A DNA stretch of 64,000 nt, taken from the NCBI GenBank assembly GCA_902779185.1, contig CACZAM010000002.1:62001-126000 (forward strand). The letters are read 5' to 3'. The notes below the pieces were generated by a model that was not told the DNA's origin, searched no databases, and saw only the letters and a list, made by a program, of their open reading frames with translations. Numbering within the stretch: position 1 is the first letter of the stretch; each line of letters starts with the position of its first letter. Of the stretch, positions 9,241-18,426 are shown in pieces. The position numbers were made by a program, and so were the translations under genes. The stretch is from an uncultured Eubacteriales bacterium (lineage in GTDB: Bacteria > Bacillota > Clostridia > Peptostreptococcales > Anaerovoracaceae).

Positions 9241-10263
9241 ATGAAGATCTTGATAGACGGTATGGGCGGCGATTACGCCCCGGAAGAAATAGTAAAAGGA
9301 GCGATCAGAGCCGCGTCTGAAATAAATGAGACGGTCGCCATCATCGGGCCGGAAGAAGCCATCCTCGAGCAGCTCAGAGCCAACAGATGGAAGGGCGAAA
9401 ATATCGAGGTTGTTGATGCCACAGAGGTCATCACAAATGAGGAGCAGCCGGCGATGGCTGTCAGAAAGAAAAAAGATTCAACCATTGTAAAGGGCATGAA
9501 CATGCTCAAGACAGGGGATGCAGACATATTCATCTCCGGCGGAAGCACGGGAGCTCTTCTTGCGGGCGGCCTTGTGATACTCGGCAGACTCAGGGGCATA
9601 AAGAGACCTGCTATTGCAGCGTGGTTCCCGCGCGCAGGCATAGAGGGAGTGACATTGCTTCTCGACTGCGGAGCCAGTGTTGAAGCCAGGCCTGAATACA
9701 TCTATCAGTATGGAATCATGGGAAGCATATTCGTAAGGGGCATAACAGGAAATGAAGCTCCGGTGGTAAGACTGCTGAATGTAGGTGCAGAAGAAGGCAA
9801 GGGCGACGATCTTCATAAGACAGCGTTCAATATGCTGAAAGAGAGCGGACTCAATTTCAAGGGCAATATCGAAGCCCGCGATGTGATTTTCGGAGAGACT
9901 GACGTTGTAGTAACAGATGGATTCAGCGGCAACATCTACCTCAAGAGCAGCGAAGGCATGAGCCTCGCAATAATGGGAGAGTTCAAGCACAAGCTGACTG
10001 AGGGGTTCATTGCCAAAGCGGGAGCTATGCTCGCATACAGCAAAATAAAAGAGATAAAGGAAGTATTCGATTATTCCGATGCGGGAGGAGCCCCGATACT
10101 CGGGTTAAAAGGAGCGGTGCTCAAGATACACGGCAATTCGAAGGCAACTGAAGTTTATTACGCTATCCACAGAGCGGTCGACTATGTGGATAACGACATT
10201 ACAGGCATGATCGCGGATGCGATCGGAAACAGCGATGAATTTGCTGACAAAGGAGAGGAATAA
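9241..10263 (+). CDS. plsX: Phosphate acyltransferase PlsX
   Basis: Converts acyl-ACP to acyl-phosphate, the first step of phospholipid synthesis in bacteria that use PlsX/PlsY. It is a peripheral membrane enzyme. The 340-residue protein begins MKILIDGMGGDYAPEE and contains SGGSTGALLAGG and DGFSGNIYLKSSEG, all typical of the family. The ATG at 9241 has CGGAGG seven nt upstream. Its stop overlaps the rnc start by one base. PlsY, the next enzyme in the pathway, is encoded 7 kb downstream in the same direction (16754). The usual neighbours fabD and acpP are absent between plsX and rnc. Confidence 0.95.
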   Translation: MKILIDGMGGDYAPEEIVKGAIRAASEINETVAIIGPEEAILEQLRANRWKGENIEVVDATEVITNEEQPAMAVRKKKDSTIVKGMNMLKTGDADIFISGGSTGALLAGGLVILGRLRGIKRPAIAAWFPRAGIEGVTLLLDCGASVEARPEYIYQYGIMGSIFVRGITGNEAPVVRLLNVGAEEGKGDDLHKTAFNMLKESGLNFKGNIEARDVIFGETDVVVTDGFSGNIYLKSSEGMSLAIMGEFKHKLTEGFIAKAGAMLAYSKIKEIKEVFDYSDAGGAPILGLKGAVLKIHGNSKATEVYYAIHRAVDYVDNDITGMIADAIGNSDEFADKGEE

Positions 10264-10961
10264 TGGCTCAAGCCGTTGATCTTGAAAAATTATACAAGCT
10301 TATCGGATACCGTTTCAAAAATGAGAAACTCGTAAGGACAGCTCTTACACACAGCTCATATGCTTCCGAACACAAACTCGGATATGAGCGCAACAATGAG
10401 AGACTGGAGTTCATCGGGGACGCCTATGTTGATGCTGTTGTCGGAGCGAAACTCTTTGAAATAATGGGTTCAGCTCATGAGGGTGTTCTGTCTAGATGCA
10501 GGGCAGATGTAGTATGCGAAGACTCGCTTGCCGGTACTGCTTCCGAAATGGGGCTTGGAGAGTTTCTCTACCTCGGAAAGGGAGAGGAAGCAAGCGGCGG
10601 ACGGAGCAAGGCATCCATACTGGCAGACGCGTTCGAAGCACTTGTAGGAGCGATCATACTCGATGGCGGATACGAGGCAGGCTGCAGCACGATCCTCAGA
10701 CTTCTCGACAAGCGTATTACTCTCGGAGCGCAGGGCAAACTCAACAAGGACTTCAAGACAAAGCTCCAGGAGAAGCTGCAGGAGGCGGATCACAACGTAA
10801 GGATCGAATACCGCAAAGTGGCGGAGTCGGGTCCTGATCACAATAAGACATTTACAATCGAAGTGGAGATAAACGGTAAGACAGCCGGCAGGGGCACGGG
10901 CCAGAGCAAGGCGAAGGCTGAGCAGGCGGCAGCAGAAGACGCACTTTCGAAGGGAGTATAG
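10263..10961 (+). CDS. rnc: Ribonuclease III
   Basis: Endoribonuclease that cuts double-stranded RNA, including rRNA precursors. The 232 residues have an N-terminal catalytic domain with the signature ERLEFIGD (E46-D53; E49 and D53 are catalytic-type acids). A second acidic cluster, ADAFEALVGAIILDGG, follows, and a double-stranded-RNA-binding domain runs from about 160 to 230 (TKLQEKLQE, then AKAEQAAAEDAL). It overlaps the plsX stop by one base with GAGAGG upstream, and sits three bases ahead of smc. Plsx-rnc-smc-ftsY is a standard Firmicutes arrangement. Confidence 0.96.
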   Translation: MAQAVDLEKLYKLIGYRFKNEKLVRTALTHSSYASEHKLGYERNNERLEFIGDAYVDAVVGAKLFEIMGSAHEGVLSRCRADVVCEDSLAGTASEMGLGEFLYLGKGEEASGGRSKASILADAFEALVGAIILDGGYEAGCSTILRLLDKRITLGAQGKLNKDFKTKLQEKLQEADHNVRIEYRKVAESGPDHNKTFTIEVEINGKTAGRGTGQSKAKAEQAAAEDALSKGV

Positions 10962-10964
10962 CAG

Positions 10965-13900
10965 TTGTATTTTAAAAGGATCGAAATGCAGGGGTTCAAA
11001 TCTTTCGCGGACCCTGTGAACATAGAATTCAATGAAGGCGTGACCTGCATCATAGGTCCGAACGGAAGCGGAAAGAGCAATATCTCCGATGCGCTGAGAT
11101 GGGTGCTCGGGGAGCAGAGCTCCAAACAGCTTCGCGGCTCAAAGATGCAGGATGTTATTTTTGCCGGAACAGCGACCAGAAGGCCGAAGGGCATGGCAGA
11201 GGTAACACTTGTGATCGACAACTCAAACGGCATCCTGCCGCTCGAGTATAACGAGGTGGCTGTTACAAGGCGCATGTTCCGCTCCGGAGAAAGCGAATAT
11301 CTTATTAACGGAAACCAGTGCAGACTCAGGGACATCCGTGAGCTCTTCATGGACACCGGAATCGGAGTCGAGGGATATTCAATCATCGGACAGGGCAAGA
11401 TTGCTGACATTGTCAGTACCAGACCTGAGAACAGAAGACAGATTTTTGAAGAGGCTGCAGGCGTAGTGCTCTACAAGAGCAGAAAGAGCGAGGCAGAAAA
11501 CAAGCTCCGTGCAGCTACAGTGGATCTTGACAGGGTAAGGGACATAATAGCTGAGATCGAAGGACGCATCGGTGGTCTGAAGGAAGATTCCGAGAAAGCT
11601 GTGGAATACATTGGACTCAGGGACAGATACAAGACGCTTGGCATAAATATAATCCTCCATAATCTCGGAAACCTGGAGGTCAGCGTACGTGAAGGCAAGG
11701 AAGAGCTTGAAGCCCTTCAGGCAAAGCTCGATTTTACATCAGCCAGAATAGCGGACACGGAAGAAGAGCTTGAAGTCCTGAGAGACAGTGAGTCTGATCT
11801 CAATGAGGAGTTCGGCAGTACGAATGCAAGGCTGCTGGAAGCGATAGATGAGCTGGCCGACATAACAAGCGGAGGCAAACTCAACAAGGAGCGCCTTGCC
11901 AATATAGAAAAGGAGCTTGCGAGACTCGAAGAGGAAGTGTCTGCAGCAAATGAGAGACTCGGCACTGAAAGGGCAGAGCTGGCAAGGCTCGAAGAGGGCG
12001 AGAAGGCCATGAACCGCGACATGGACAAGCTCAGAACAGAGCTTGAAGACGCGGTCATGAAGTTCAATGAAGACAACAGGAGATCTTCTTCGATAGCTAT
12101 CCGGACAGAGGATATCAAGAACAGACTGATCGATATAAATCATCGCAATGTCACCAGAAATGCCGAAATAAAGACTCTCAGCAACTATAAAACCACTCTT
12201 GAAGAGCGCAGGGAGACTCTAAAGGAGGAGTTCGAGACCAGAGACAGAACAGATACTGAAAACAGAGAGAACCTTAAGCTTATAGAGCAGAAAATAGAAG
12301 AAAACGAGGCTGCTCTGTCCGGAAAAAAGAAAGAACTCGATAAAGTTAACGATAACATAATTACCGTTGCAACGGAAATTGAGAAAAACATAAAGGAAAC
12401 CGACGAGGTTTCAGTCAGATGCAACCAGGCTATCGCGCGCCGGAGCACCATCGAAGAGATGGAAGCCAACTATGAAGGCTATAACAATGCTGTCAGGTCG
12501 GTCATGAACGCCCGGAGAAAGGGTATCATCGGCACTGTTTCCGATATCATCGATGTTCCGGGTGGATTCGAGACAGCCATTGAGACGGCTCTGGGAAACT
12601 CGCTGCAGAACATCGTATGTGAAGATGATGATTCCGCTAAAAGCACGATCGAGTGGCTCAAGCAGACCGGTCTCGGCAGGTGCACATTCCTTCCGGTAAA
12701 GTCTGTAAGGGCTGACAGGCTGAGAGTAAACAGCAGCGTAAGCTCTGCCGCGGGTTATGTGGGCATAGCTTCTGAGATGGTAGACTGCGATGACAGATTC
12801 AGAGAGATAGTCGATTACCTGCTCTGTCGCGTGATAATTGCTGATGACATGGAAAAAGCGATCCGCATTTCAAAGATGGATATCGGCGGATTCAGGATAG
12901 TCACCAGAGACGGAGAGGTCATCAACGCCTTCGGTGCCATCACAGGAGGAAGATATAAGAACAGAACCGCAAATCTGCTCGACCGCAAGAAGGAAATAAG
13001 CACACTCAAGGCAAGGATAGCCGGCTACAATGACAGGACGGCTGAGCTTAATACTGCAAGGGAAAAACTCGATGAGAAGAGATCGCAGCTGAGAGCCGTA
13101 AGAGACAGTTTGCGCGCGGAGATCACAGAACTCGATATCGCGGGCAACGTGCTGAAGGCCGATAAAGAGCATGCTGAGTCGCTTGTCAGAGAGGACGAAG
13201 GCGCCGCAGAAAGGTTCAGATCCAGCATGGAGACCCTTGTATCGGATATTGAAAGAGCCGATGCGATGATTGAGGGTCATAAGAAGAGCATAGAAGAGTC
13301 AGAGAAGGAGTACGCTGAGGCAGAAGCCCAGGCGGATGCCCTTATGAAGGAAGCTGAAAGTCTCAGACCTGTTATCGAAGAGGACAACGAAGCGATAGTC
13401 GCGCTCAAGGTAAAAATCGGAGAGAGCGAATCGAGGATGCTCGCTGATAACGAGATGATAGAGCGTGTAAGAGACGATGTCACTGAACTTGAAGCAGCAG
13501 TCGAAGATAATCTCGCCCTGCAAAAGGAGCTGGGAGAAGACAGAGACAGGCTCACTACTTCCGGCGAAGAATCCGGAGACCGTGAGCGGGCTTTGAGCCA
13601 GGAAAAAGCAGAACTCGAAGAAAAGATCGCTGATATCACTGCAAAACTCGAAGACGGGCGAGGCAGAAGCGACGCGTTGATGGCAGCACAGAAGAAAGAC
13701 AGAGAGGAGCTTGAATCCGTACGCGATGAGCGCTACAGGCTCGAAGTAAGGACGGCAAGGAATGAGACTCTTCTCGATACACAGAAAGATAAACTCTGGG
13801 ACGAATTCGAAGTCTCATATGCCGAGGCTCTCGACATGAGAGATGAAAATTTTGCCATCACAGCCGGTAACCGCGAGTCAAGAGAAATAAGACTGCGACT

Positions 13901-14525
13901 TGCGGAACTCGGTGATGTAAATGTCGGAGCGATAGAAGAGTATAAAGCCGTCAGCAAGAGATACGAATTCATGACAGCTCAGGAAGCAGATCTGACTAAG
14001 GCCATGAACGAGCTGAATGAGATCATCTCAAACATGGATAAAACGATCAGGACAAAATTCAAGGAGAATTTCGACCGCGTTGTCGTCAATTTTGAGCAGT
14101 CTTTCAAGGAACTCTTCGGTGGAGGATATGCCGAACTCAGACTCGAAGACGAGACGAAGCCGTTAGAGTCAGGAATAGAAATCACTGCTCAGCCGCCCGG
14201 AAAGAAACTGAAAAACATAAATCTTCTCTCCGGAGGAGAAAAAACACTTACGGCTATAGCTCTGATGTTTGCCGTACTCAAGGCAAAGCCTACACCGTTC
14301 GTCATTCTTGACGAGGTAGAGGCAGCCCTGGACGAAGTGAATATTGAGAGGTTCTCTGATTATCTCAGAAACTTCGAAAATATTCAGTTCGCTCTTATAA
14401 CACACCAGAAAGCGACCATGGAGCACGCGGATGTGCTTTATGGTGTAACTATGCCTGAACAGGGAATATCGCGCATGCTCTCACTCAAGCTGGGAGATGA
14501 ATTCGACCCTGAAGGACTTGAATAG
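10965..14525 (+). CDS. smc: Chromosome segregation/condensation ATPase SMC
   Basis: Forms the DNA-looping condensin dimer with ScpA/ScpB. The 1186 residues match the family. Walker A is GPNGSGKS (31-38). Long coiled coils surround a hinge at about 500-670, where glycine-rich sequence around GGFETAIETALG is seen. The C-terminal head has the LLSGGEK signature (near 1087-1093) and Walker B VILDEVEAALDE. Translation begins at TTG 10965 with AGGGAG nine nt upstream; the resulting start MYFKRIEMQGFKSF is the canonical SMC N-terminus. Confidence 0.97.
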   Translation: MYFKRIEMQGFKSFADPVNIEFNEGVTCIIGPNGSGKSNISDALRWVLGEQSSKQLRGSKMQDVIFAGTATRRPKGMAEVTLVIDNSNGILPLEYNEVAVTRRMFRSGESEYLINGNQCRLRDIRELFMDTGIGVEGYSIIGQGKIADIVSTRPENRRQIFEEAAGVVLYKSRKSEAENKLRAATVDLDRVRDIIAEIEGRIGGLKEDSEKAVEYIGLRDRYKTLGINIILHNLGNLEVSVREGKEELEALQAKLDFTSARIADTEEELEVLRDSESDLNEEFGSTNARLLEAIDELADITSGGKLNKERLANIEKELARLEEEVSAANERLGTERAELARLEEGEKAMNRDMDKLRTELEDAVMKFNEDNRRSSSIAIRTEDIKNRLIDINHRNVTRNAEIKTLSNYKTTLEERRETLKEEFETRDRTDTENRENLKLIEQKIEENEAALSGKKKELDKVNDNIITVATEIEKNIKETDEVSVRCNQAIARRSTIEEMEANYEGYNNAVRSVMNARRKGIIGTVSDIIDVPGGFETAIETALGNSLQNIVCEDDDSAKSTIEWLKQTGLGRCTFLPVKSVRADRLRVNSSVSSAAGYVGIASEMVDCDDRFREIVDYLLCRVIIADDMEKAIRISKMDIGGFRIVTRDGEVINAFGAITGGRYKNRTANLLDRKKEISTLKARIAGYNDRTAELNTAREKLDEKRSQLRAVRDSLRAEITELDIAGNVLKADKEHAESLVREDEGAAERFRSSMETLVSDIERADAMIEGHKKSIEESEKEYAEAEAQADALMKEAESLRPVIEEDNEAIVALKVKIGESESRMLADNEMIERVRDDVTELEAAVEDNLALQKELGEDRDRLTTSGEESGDRERALSQEKAELEEKIADITAKLEDGRGRSDALMAAQKKDREELESVRDERYRLEVRTARNETLLDTQKDKLWDEFEVSYAEALDMRDENFAITAGNRESREIRLRLAELGDVNVGAIEEYKAVSKRYEFMTAQEADLTKAMNELNEIISNMDKTIRTKFKENFDRVVVNFEQSFKELFGGGYAELRLEDETKPLESGIEITAQPPGKKLKNINLLSGGEKTLTAIALMFAVLKAKPTPFVILDEVEAALDEVNIERFSDYLRNFENIQFALITHQKATMEHADVLYGVTMPEQGISRMLSLKLGDEFDPEGLE

Positions 14526-14539
14526 AAGGAGGCCGTTAA

Positions 14540-15439
14540 ATGGCACTGTTTGAAAAAAAATCAGTATTCCGTAAATTTATCGATTCAATTACAATGGCTG
14601 TCTATGACAACCCGGAACTCGGACCGGAGTTTCTCGATCAGCTCGAGGAGTCTCTTGTCATGGCCGATGTCGGCATAGATACATCAGCCAAGATAATAGA
14701 GGAACTGAACAAGGCGATAAACTATAAGTACATCACAAGAGAACGTGAAATAAAGAAAGAGCTTTCACGCATACTTGAGGAACTCATGGACAAGGGCGAA
14801 CGCAACCTCATGAAAAATGAGTATCCTCTTGTCATCCTCATGATAGGCATCAACGGAGGCGGAAAGACCACTACTATCGCGAAGCTCGCCAACATGTACA
14901 TACAGCAGGGAAAAACAGTAATGCTGGCGGCTGCTGACACTTTCCGTGCGGCAGCGGCGGAGCAGCTGGAGCTCTGGGGACAGAGAGTAGGAGTTGAAAA
15001 AGTAATCAGGAGAGAAGAAGGCGCGGATCCAACGGCAGTCATATACGATGCGATACAGTCGGCAAAAGCAAATAATGTTGATGTGCTCATCTGCGATACA
15101 GCAGGCAGACTCCAGAACAAAACAAATCTCATGAAGGAACTCGAAAAGATGAGCAGGATCATTTCAAGAGAATGGCCTGAGGCAACAAGAGAGAATCTGC
15201 TCGTAGTAGATGCAACTTCAGGTAAGAATGCAGTTAATCAGGCTGAAGAATTCAACAACATAGCTGATATTACCGGAATCGTTCTTACAAAAATGGACGG
15301 AACAGCAAGAGGCGGCATAACGGTCACCATCACTGATGAATTTGATATGCCTATAAAGTTTATCGGCGTAGGTGAGAAAATGACTGATCTTGAGCCGTTC
15401 AACGCTCATGATTTTGTGGAGGGTATATTTGATGAGTAA
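14540..15439 (+). CDS. ftsY: Signal recognition particle receptor FtsY
   Basis: SRP receptor GTPase that docks ribosome-nascent chain complexes at the membrane. The 299 residues begin almost directly with the N domain, so the acidic A domain seen in E. coli is missing, as in many Gram-positive bacteria. The G domain has a P-loop NGGGKTTT (about 103-110), DTFRAAAAEQL, CDTAGR and TKMDGTARGG, all diagnostic. The first glycine-rich loop reads GINGGGKT rather than the common GVNGVGKT. It follows smc with an AGGAGG site, and its last 8 bp overlap der. Confidence 0.95.
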   Translation: MALFEKKSVFRKFIDSITMAVYDNPELGPEFLDQLEESLVMADVGIDTSAKIIEELNKAINYKYITREREIKKELSRILEELMDKGERNLMKNEYPLVILMIGINGGGKTTTIAKLANMYIQQGKTVMLAAADTFRAAAAEQLELWGQRVGVEKVIRREEGADPTAVIYDAIQSAKANNVDVLICDTAGRLQNKTNLMKELEKMSRIISREWPEATRENLLVVDATSGKNAVNQAEEFNNIADITGIVLTKMDGTARGGITVTITDEFDMPIKFIGVGEKMTDLEPFNAHDFVEGIFDE

Positions 15440-16757
15440 ACCCATTCTTGCAATAGTAGGAAGACCGAATGTAGGAAAATCGACATTCTTCAACCGTCTT
15501 GTAGGCGAAAGGAGAGCTATAGTCGAAGACGTGCCGGGCGTAACGCGCGACAGGATCTACGCTGAGACCGAATGGAACGGCAAGGAATTTGCCGTGATCG
15601 ATACGGGCGGTATTGAAGTGCGCACTGACGACACCATACGTTCCCAGATGAGGGATCAGGCAGTCATGGCAATGGACATGGCAGATGTCATCTGCTTTAT
15701 GGTGGATGGAAAAGAAGGCCTGACCACAGCTGACAGGGAAGTAGCGGATCTTCTTCGCCGTACCGGCAAGGAAGTCATTCTTGTCGTGAACAAGGTCGAC
15801 TCACCGTCAAAAGCATATGAGGTAGTACTCGATTTCTATGAACTCGGATTCGGCGAACCCGTTCCGATCAGTGCGGCCAACATGACAAACATCGGAGACC
15901 TTCTTGACAGGATAGTCGAGGGCTTCCCTGATGACTCGTTCGGCCGTGCGGACGAAAGCATCCACATAGCCATAATCGGCAAGCCTAATGTAGGTAAGTC
16001 CTCACTCGTAAACGCGCTGACACAGCAGAAGAGAGTCATAGTTTCGCCGATTGCGGGCACCACCCGTGACACCATTGATACACCGTTCACATATAAGGAC
16101 AGACAGTATACGCTTATAGACACAGCGGGCCTGCGCAAAAAAAGCAAGGTGAACGACTCCATTGAAAGGTTCAGTGTTGTCAGAGCCATCGCGGCTATCG
16201 AGCGCTGCGACATATGCGTTCTCATGATCGACGCTGAGGAAGGCCTGACAGAGCAGGACAAGAAGATAGCCGGTTACGCGCATGAGGCGGGCAAGGGCCT
16301 GCTCATAGTCGTTAACAAGTGGGATCTCATAGAAAAGGAGACCAATACGATGCGCGACTATGAAAGAAAGATAAAGGCTGAGCTTTTATTTGCTTCGTAC
16401 GCGCCGGTCGTATTCACATCCGTGCTCAACAAACTGAGGATATTTGACATAATCGACAGATGCTCCCGCATTGCTGACGCCAGAAGCGTCCGCATAACCA
16501 CGGGAAAGCTCAACAGCATAATAGAGGACGCGGTAATGATGAGACAGCCGCCTTCAGACAAAGGCCGCAGGCTCAAGATCTATTACGCGACTCAGATAGG
16601 CACAAAGCCGCCTCTGTTCTCGTTCAGTATCAACGACAGGGAGCTTATGCACTTCTCATACGCCAGATACCTTGAGAACAAAATAAGAGAGGCATTCGAC
16701 TTTGAAGGCACATCTATCAAATTCGTATGGAGCGAAAAGAGAGGTGAACGCAGATGA
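15432..16757 (+). CDS. der: Ribosome biogenesis GTPase Der (EngA)
   Basis: Tandem-GTPase protein needed for 50S subunit assembly. The 441 residues have two complete G domains, the first with GRPNVGKS (10-17) and DTGGIE, the second with GKPNVGKSS, DTAGLRKKS and NKWD. A KH-like C-terminal domain ends in a basic tail. The ATG at 15432 lies inside the end of ftsY (8 bp overlap) with GGAGGG about 9 nt upstream, which makes the protein start MSKPILAIVGRPN as expected. An upstream in-frame start would add unconserved residues. Confidence 0.95.
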   Translation: MSKPILAIVGRPNVGKSTFFNRLVGERRAIVEDVPGVTRDRIYAETEWNGKEFAVIDTGGIEVRTDDTIRSQMRDQAVMAMDMADVICFMVDGKEGLTTADREVADLLRRTGKEVILVVNKVDSPSKAYEVVLDFYELGFGEPVPISAANMTNIGDLLDRIVEGFPDDSFGRADESIHIAIIGKPNVGKSSLVNALTQQKRVIVSPIAGTTRDTIDTPFTYKDRQYTLIDTAGLRKKSKVNDSIERFSVVRAIAAIERCDICVLMIDAEEGLTEQDKKIAGYAHEAGKGLLIVVNKWDLIEKETNTMRDYERKIKAELLFASYAPVVFTSVLNKLRIFDIIDRCSRIADARSVRITTGKLNSIIEDAVMMRQPPSDKGRRLKIYYATQIGTKPPLFSFSINDRELMHFSYARYLENKIREAFDFEGTSIKFVWSEKRGERR

Positions 16758-17380
16758 GCAGCGGTGAAATAATCAGGATCATTGTCGCGGCATGCGCCGC
16801 GTATATGATCGGAAACATCAATCCTGCGATTATCATCGGTAAACTGAAAGGGATCGATATCCGTAAAGAAGGCAGCGGCAATGCCGGCATGACCAACACG
16901 ATCAGAGTCATGGGACTCGGAGCAGGTATCACGGTGTTTATTGTTGATGTCATGAAGGCGTTCATTGCCGTGAAGCTCGGATACAGCTTCTGCGGAGCAG
17001 GCGGAGCCATGGCCGCGTTCGCGGGCGTTGTTCTGGGACACTGCTTCCCTGCGGTGTTCGGATTTAAAGGCGGTAAGGGCGTTGCCTCGGCATTCGGAGC
17101 TGCGCTCGCTCTCAACTGGCCGAGCGCCTGCGCGGCGCTTGTTGTTGCAGGAATACTTTTCCTGATAACCCGCAGGATGTCGGTGGCATCTCTTGCTGCC
17201 GCTTTAGCCTATCCGGCTCTGATATGGCACTTCAGCCGCGGGTACTTTATCTTTGCTATATGCGCTGCAGCATTTCTCATGCTCACGCATGCCGCAAATA
17301 TAAAGAGGATAGCTAAGGGTGAAGAAGAAGCGCTTACAATCGGAGGAAACGATAAAGAAGAAAAGGAGCAGACAGAATGA
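16754..17380 (+). CDS. plsY: Glycerol-3-phosphate acyltransferase PlsY
   Basis: Integral membrane enzyme that moves the acyl group from acyl-phosphate to glycerol-3-phosphate, making lysophosphatidic acid. The 208 residues show about five hydrophobic segments and the conserved cytoplasmic motifs GNINPA, GSGNAGMTNTIRVMG and FKGGKGVASAFG. It overlaps der by 4 bp (ATGA) and gpsA by 4 bp. The pairing with gpsA, which makes its glycerol-3-phosphate substrate, is functionally coherent. PlsX, the acyl-phosphate supplier, is upstream in the same chain. Confidence 0.94.
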   Translation: MSSGEIIRIIVAACAAYMIGNINPAIIIGKLKGIDIRKEGSGNAGMTNTIRVMGLGAGITVFIVDVMKAFIAVKLGYSFCGAGGAMAAFAGVVLGHCFPAVFGFKGGKGVASAFGAALALNWPSACAALVVAGILFLITRRMSVASLAAALAYPALIWHFSRGYFIFAICAAAFLMLTHAANIKRIAKGEEEALTIGGNDKEEKEQTE

Positions 17381-18426
17381 AAGCTATAGACTATTATGCC
17401 GGAGTCAGCATACCAGATCTTGGTGATAAGGCGCTTGACGTAGCCGTGATCGGAAGCGGATCTTTCGGTACGGCCATGGCCAACCTCATAGTTCATAATG
17501 GCCATAAAGTAACGGTATACGGACGCAATAAAGCTGCTCTCGATGCCATGAAAGAGACCCGCACCAACAGCAGATATCTGCCGGGGGCGCTTATCAGCGA
17601 TAAGCTTGAATATACAAATGATCTCGGTGAAGCTGTAAGCGGCAGAGATATAGTCGTTTTCGCGGTTCCGGCACAGACTTTCCGTCAGGTTTCATCTGAC
17701 GCGTCACCGTATCTTGAAGAAGGCACTATTGCCGTCAACCTCGCAAAGGGTATCGAAAAGAATACGCTCAAAAGAATGAGCGAGGTGGCTGCGGACACGA
17801 TACCGCAGGCCAGATATGTGGCGCTGTCGGGGCCGACTCACGCGGAGGAGATAGTAATGAACGCTCCTGCCGGCATTGTTGCCGCGTCGGAAGATCCTGA
17901 GGCAGCCAGGTTCGTTCAGGACGCTTTCATGTCCGAACAGCTGCGCATCTACACTCAGGATGACATGGTAGGAGTAGAGATCGCAGGTGCCGTAAAGAAC
18001 GTCATCGCGATAGCCACCGGAATCTCAGACGGAATGAAACTCGGAAGCAACGCCAGAGCAGCTCTCATGACGCGCTCCGTGCATGAAATAAAAAGACTTG
18101 GCATGGCTCTTGGGGCAAACTCAGAGACTTTTTCGGGTCTTGCGGGTATAGGTGACCTCATTGTTACATGCGCCACTGACCTATCACGAAACAGGCGCTG
18201 CGGACTCATGATAGGAGAAGGCCTGAAGGCAGAGGAAGCGGTCGAAAAGGTAGGCTCTGTTGTAGAGGGTTATTATACTGCTGACGCGGTTTATGATCTC
18301 GCGGGCAAACTCGGTGTCGAGATGCCTGTAAGCATGGCTACCAGGGCTGTTCTGAAAGGGGATCTTGCTCCTGAAAAAGCAGTCAGAATGCTGATGTCGA
18401 GAGACAAGAAGGACGAGATCCAATGA
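17377..18426 (+). CDS. gpsA: Glycerol-3-phosphate dehydrogenase [NAD(P)+]
   Basis: Reduces dihydroxyacetone phosphate to sn-glycerol-3-phosphate for phospholipid synthesis. The 349 residues have a Rossmann motif GSGSFG (26-31), the conserved LSGPTHAEE region, and the catalytic-domain motif AGAVKNVIAIATGISDG. The protein has about 20 extra residues before the Rossmann fold compared with the usual start near MKVAVIGAG. The ATG at 17377 overlaps plsY by 4 bp and has AAGGAG upstream, so the extension appears to be translated. Confidence 0.95.
   Translation: MKAIDYYAGVSIPDLGDKALDVAVIGSGSFGTAMANLIVHNGHKVTVYGRNKAALDAMKETRTNSRYLPGALISDKLEYTNDLGEAVSGRDIVVFAVPAQTFRQVSSDASPYLEEGTIAVNLAKGIEKNTLKRMSEVAADTIPQARYVALSGPTHAEEIVMNAPAGIVAASEDPEAARFVQDAFMSEQLRIYTQDDMVGVEIAGAVKNVIAIATGISDGMKLGSNARAALMTRSVHEIKRLGMALGANSETFSGLAGIGDLIVTCATDLSRNRRCGLMIGEGLKAEEAVEKVGSVVEGYYTADAVYDLAGKLGVEMPVSMATRAVLKGDLAPEKAVRMLMSRDKKDEIQ

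Noticed and set aside
14540..14660. Loss of the FtsY A domain as a truncation
   Set aside because: Many Gram-positive FtsY proteins are about 300 residues with a minimal A domain. The N and G domains are complete.
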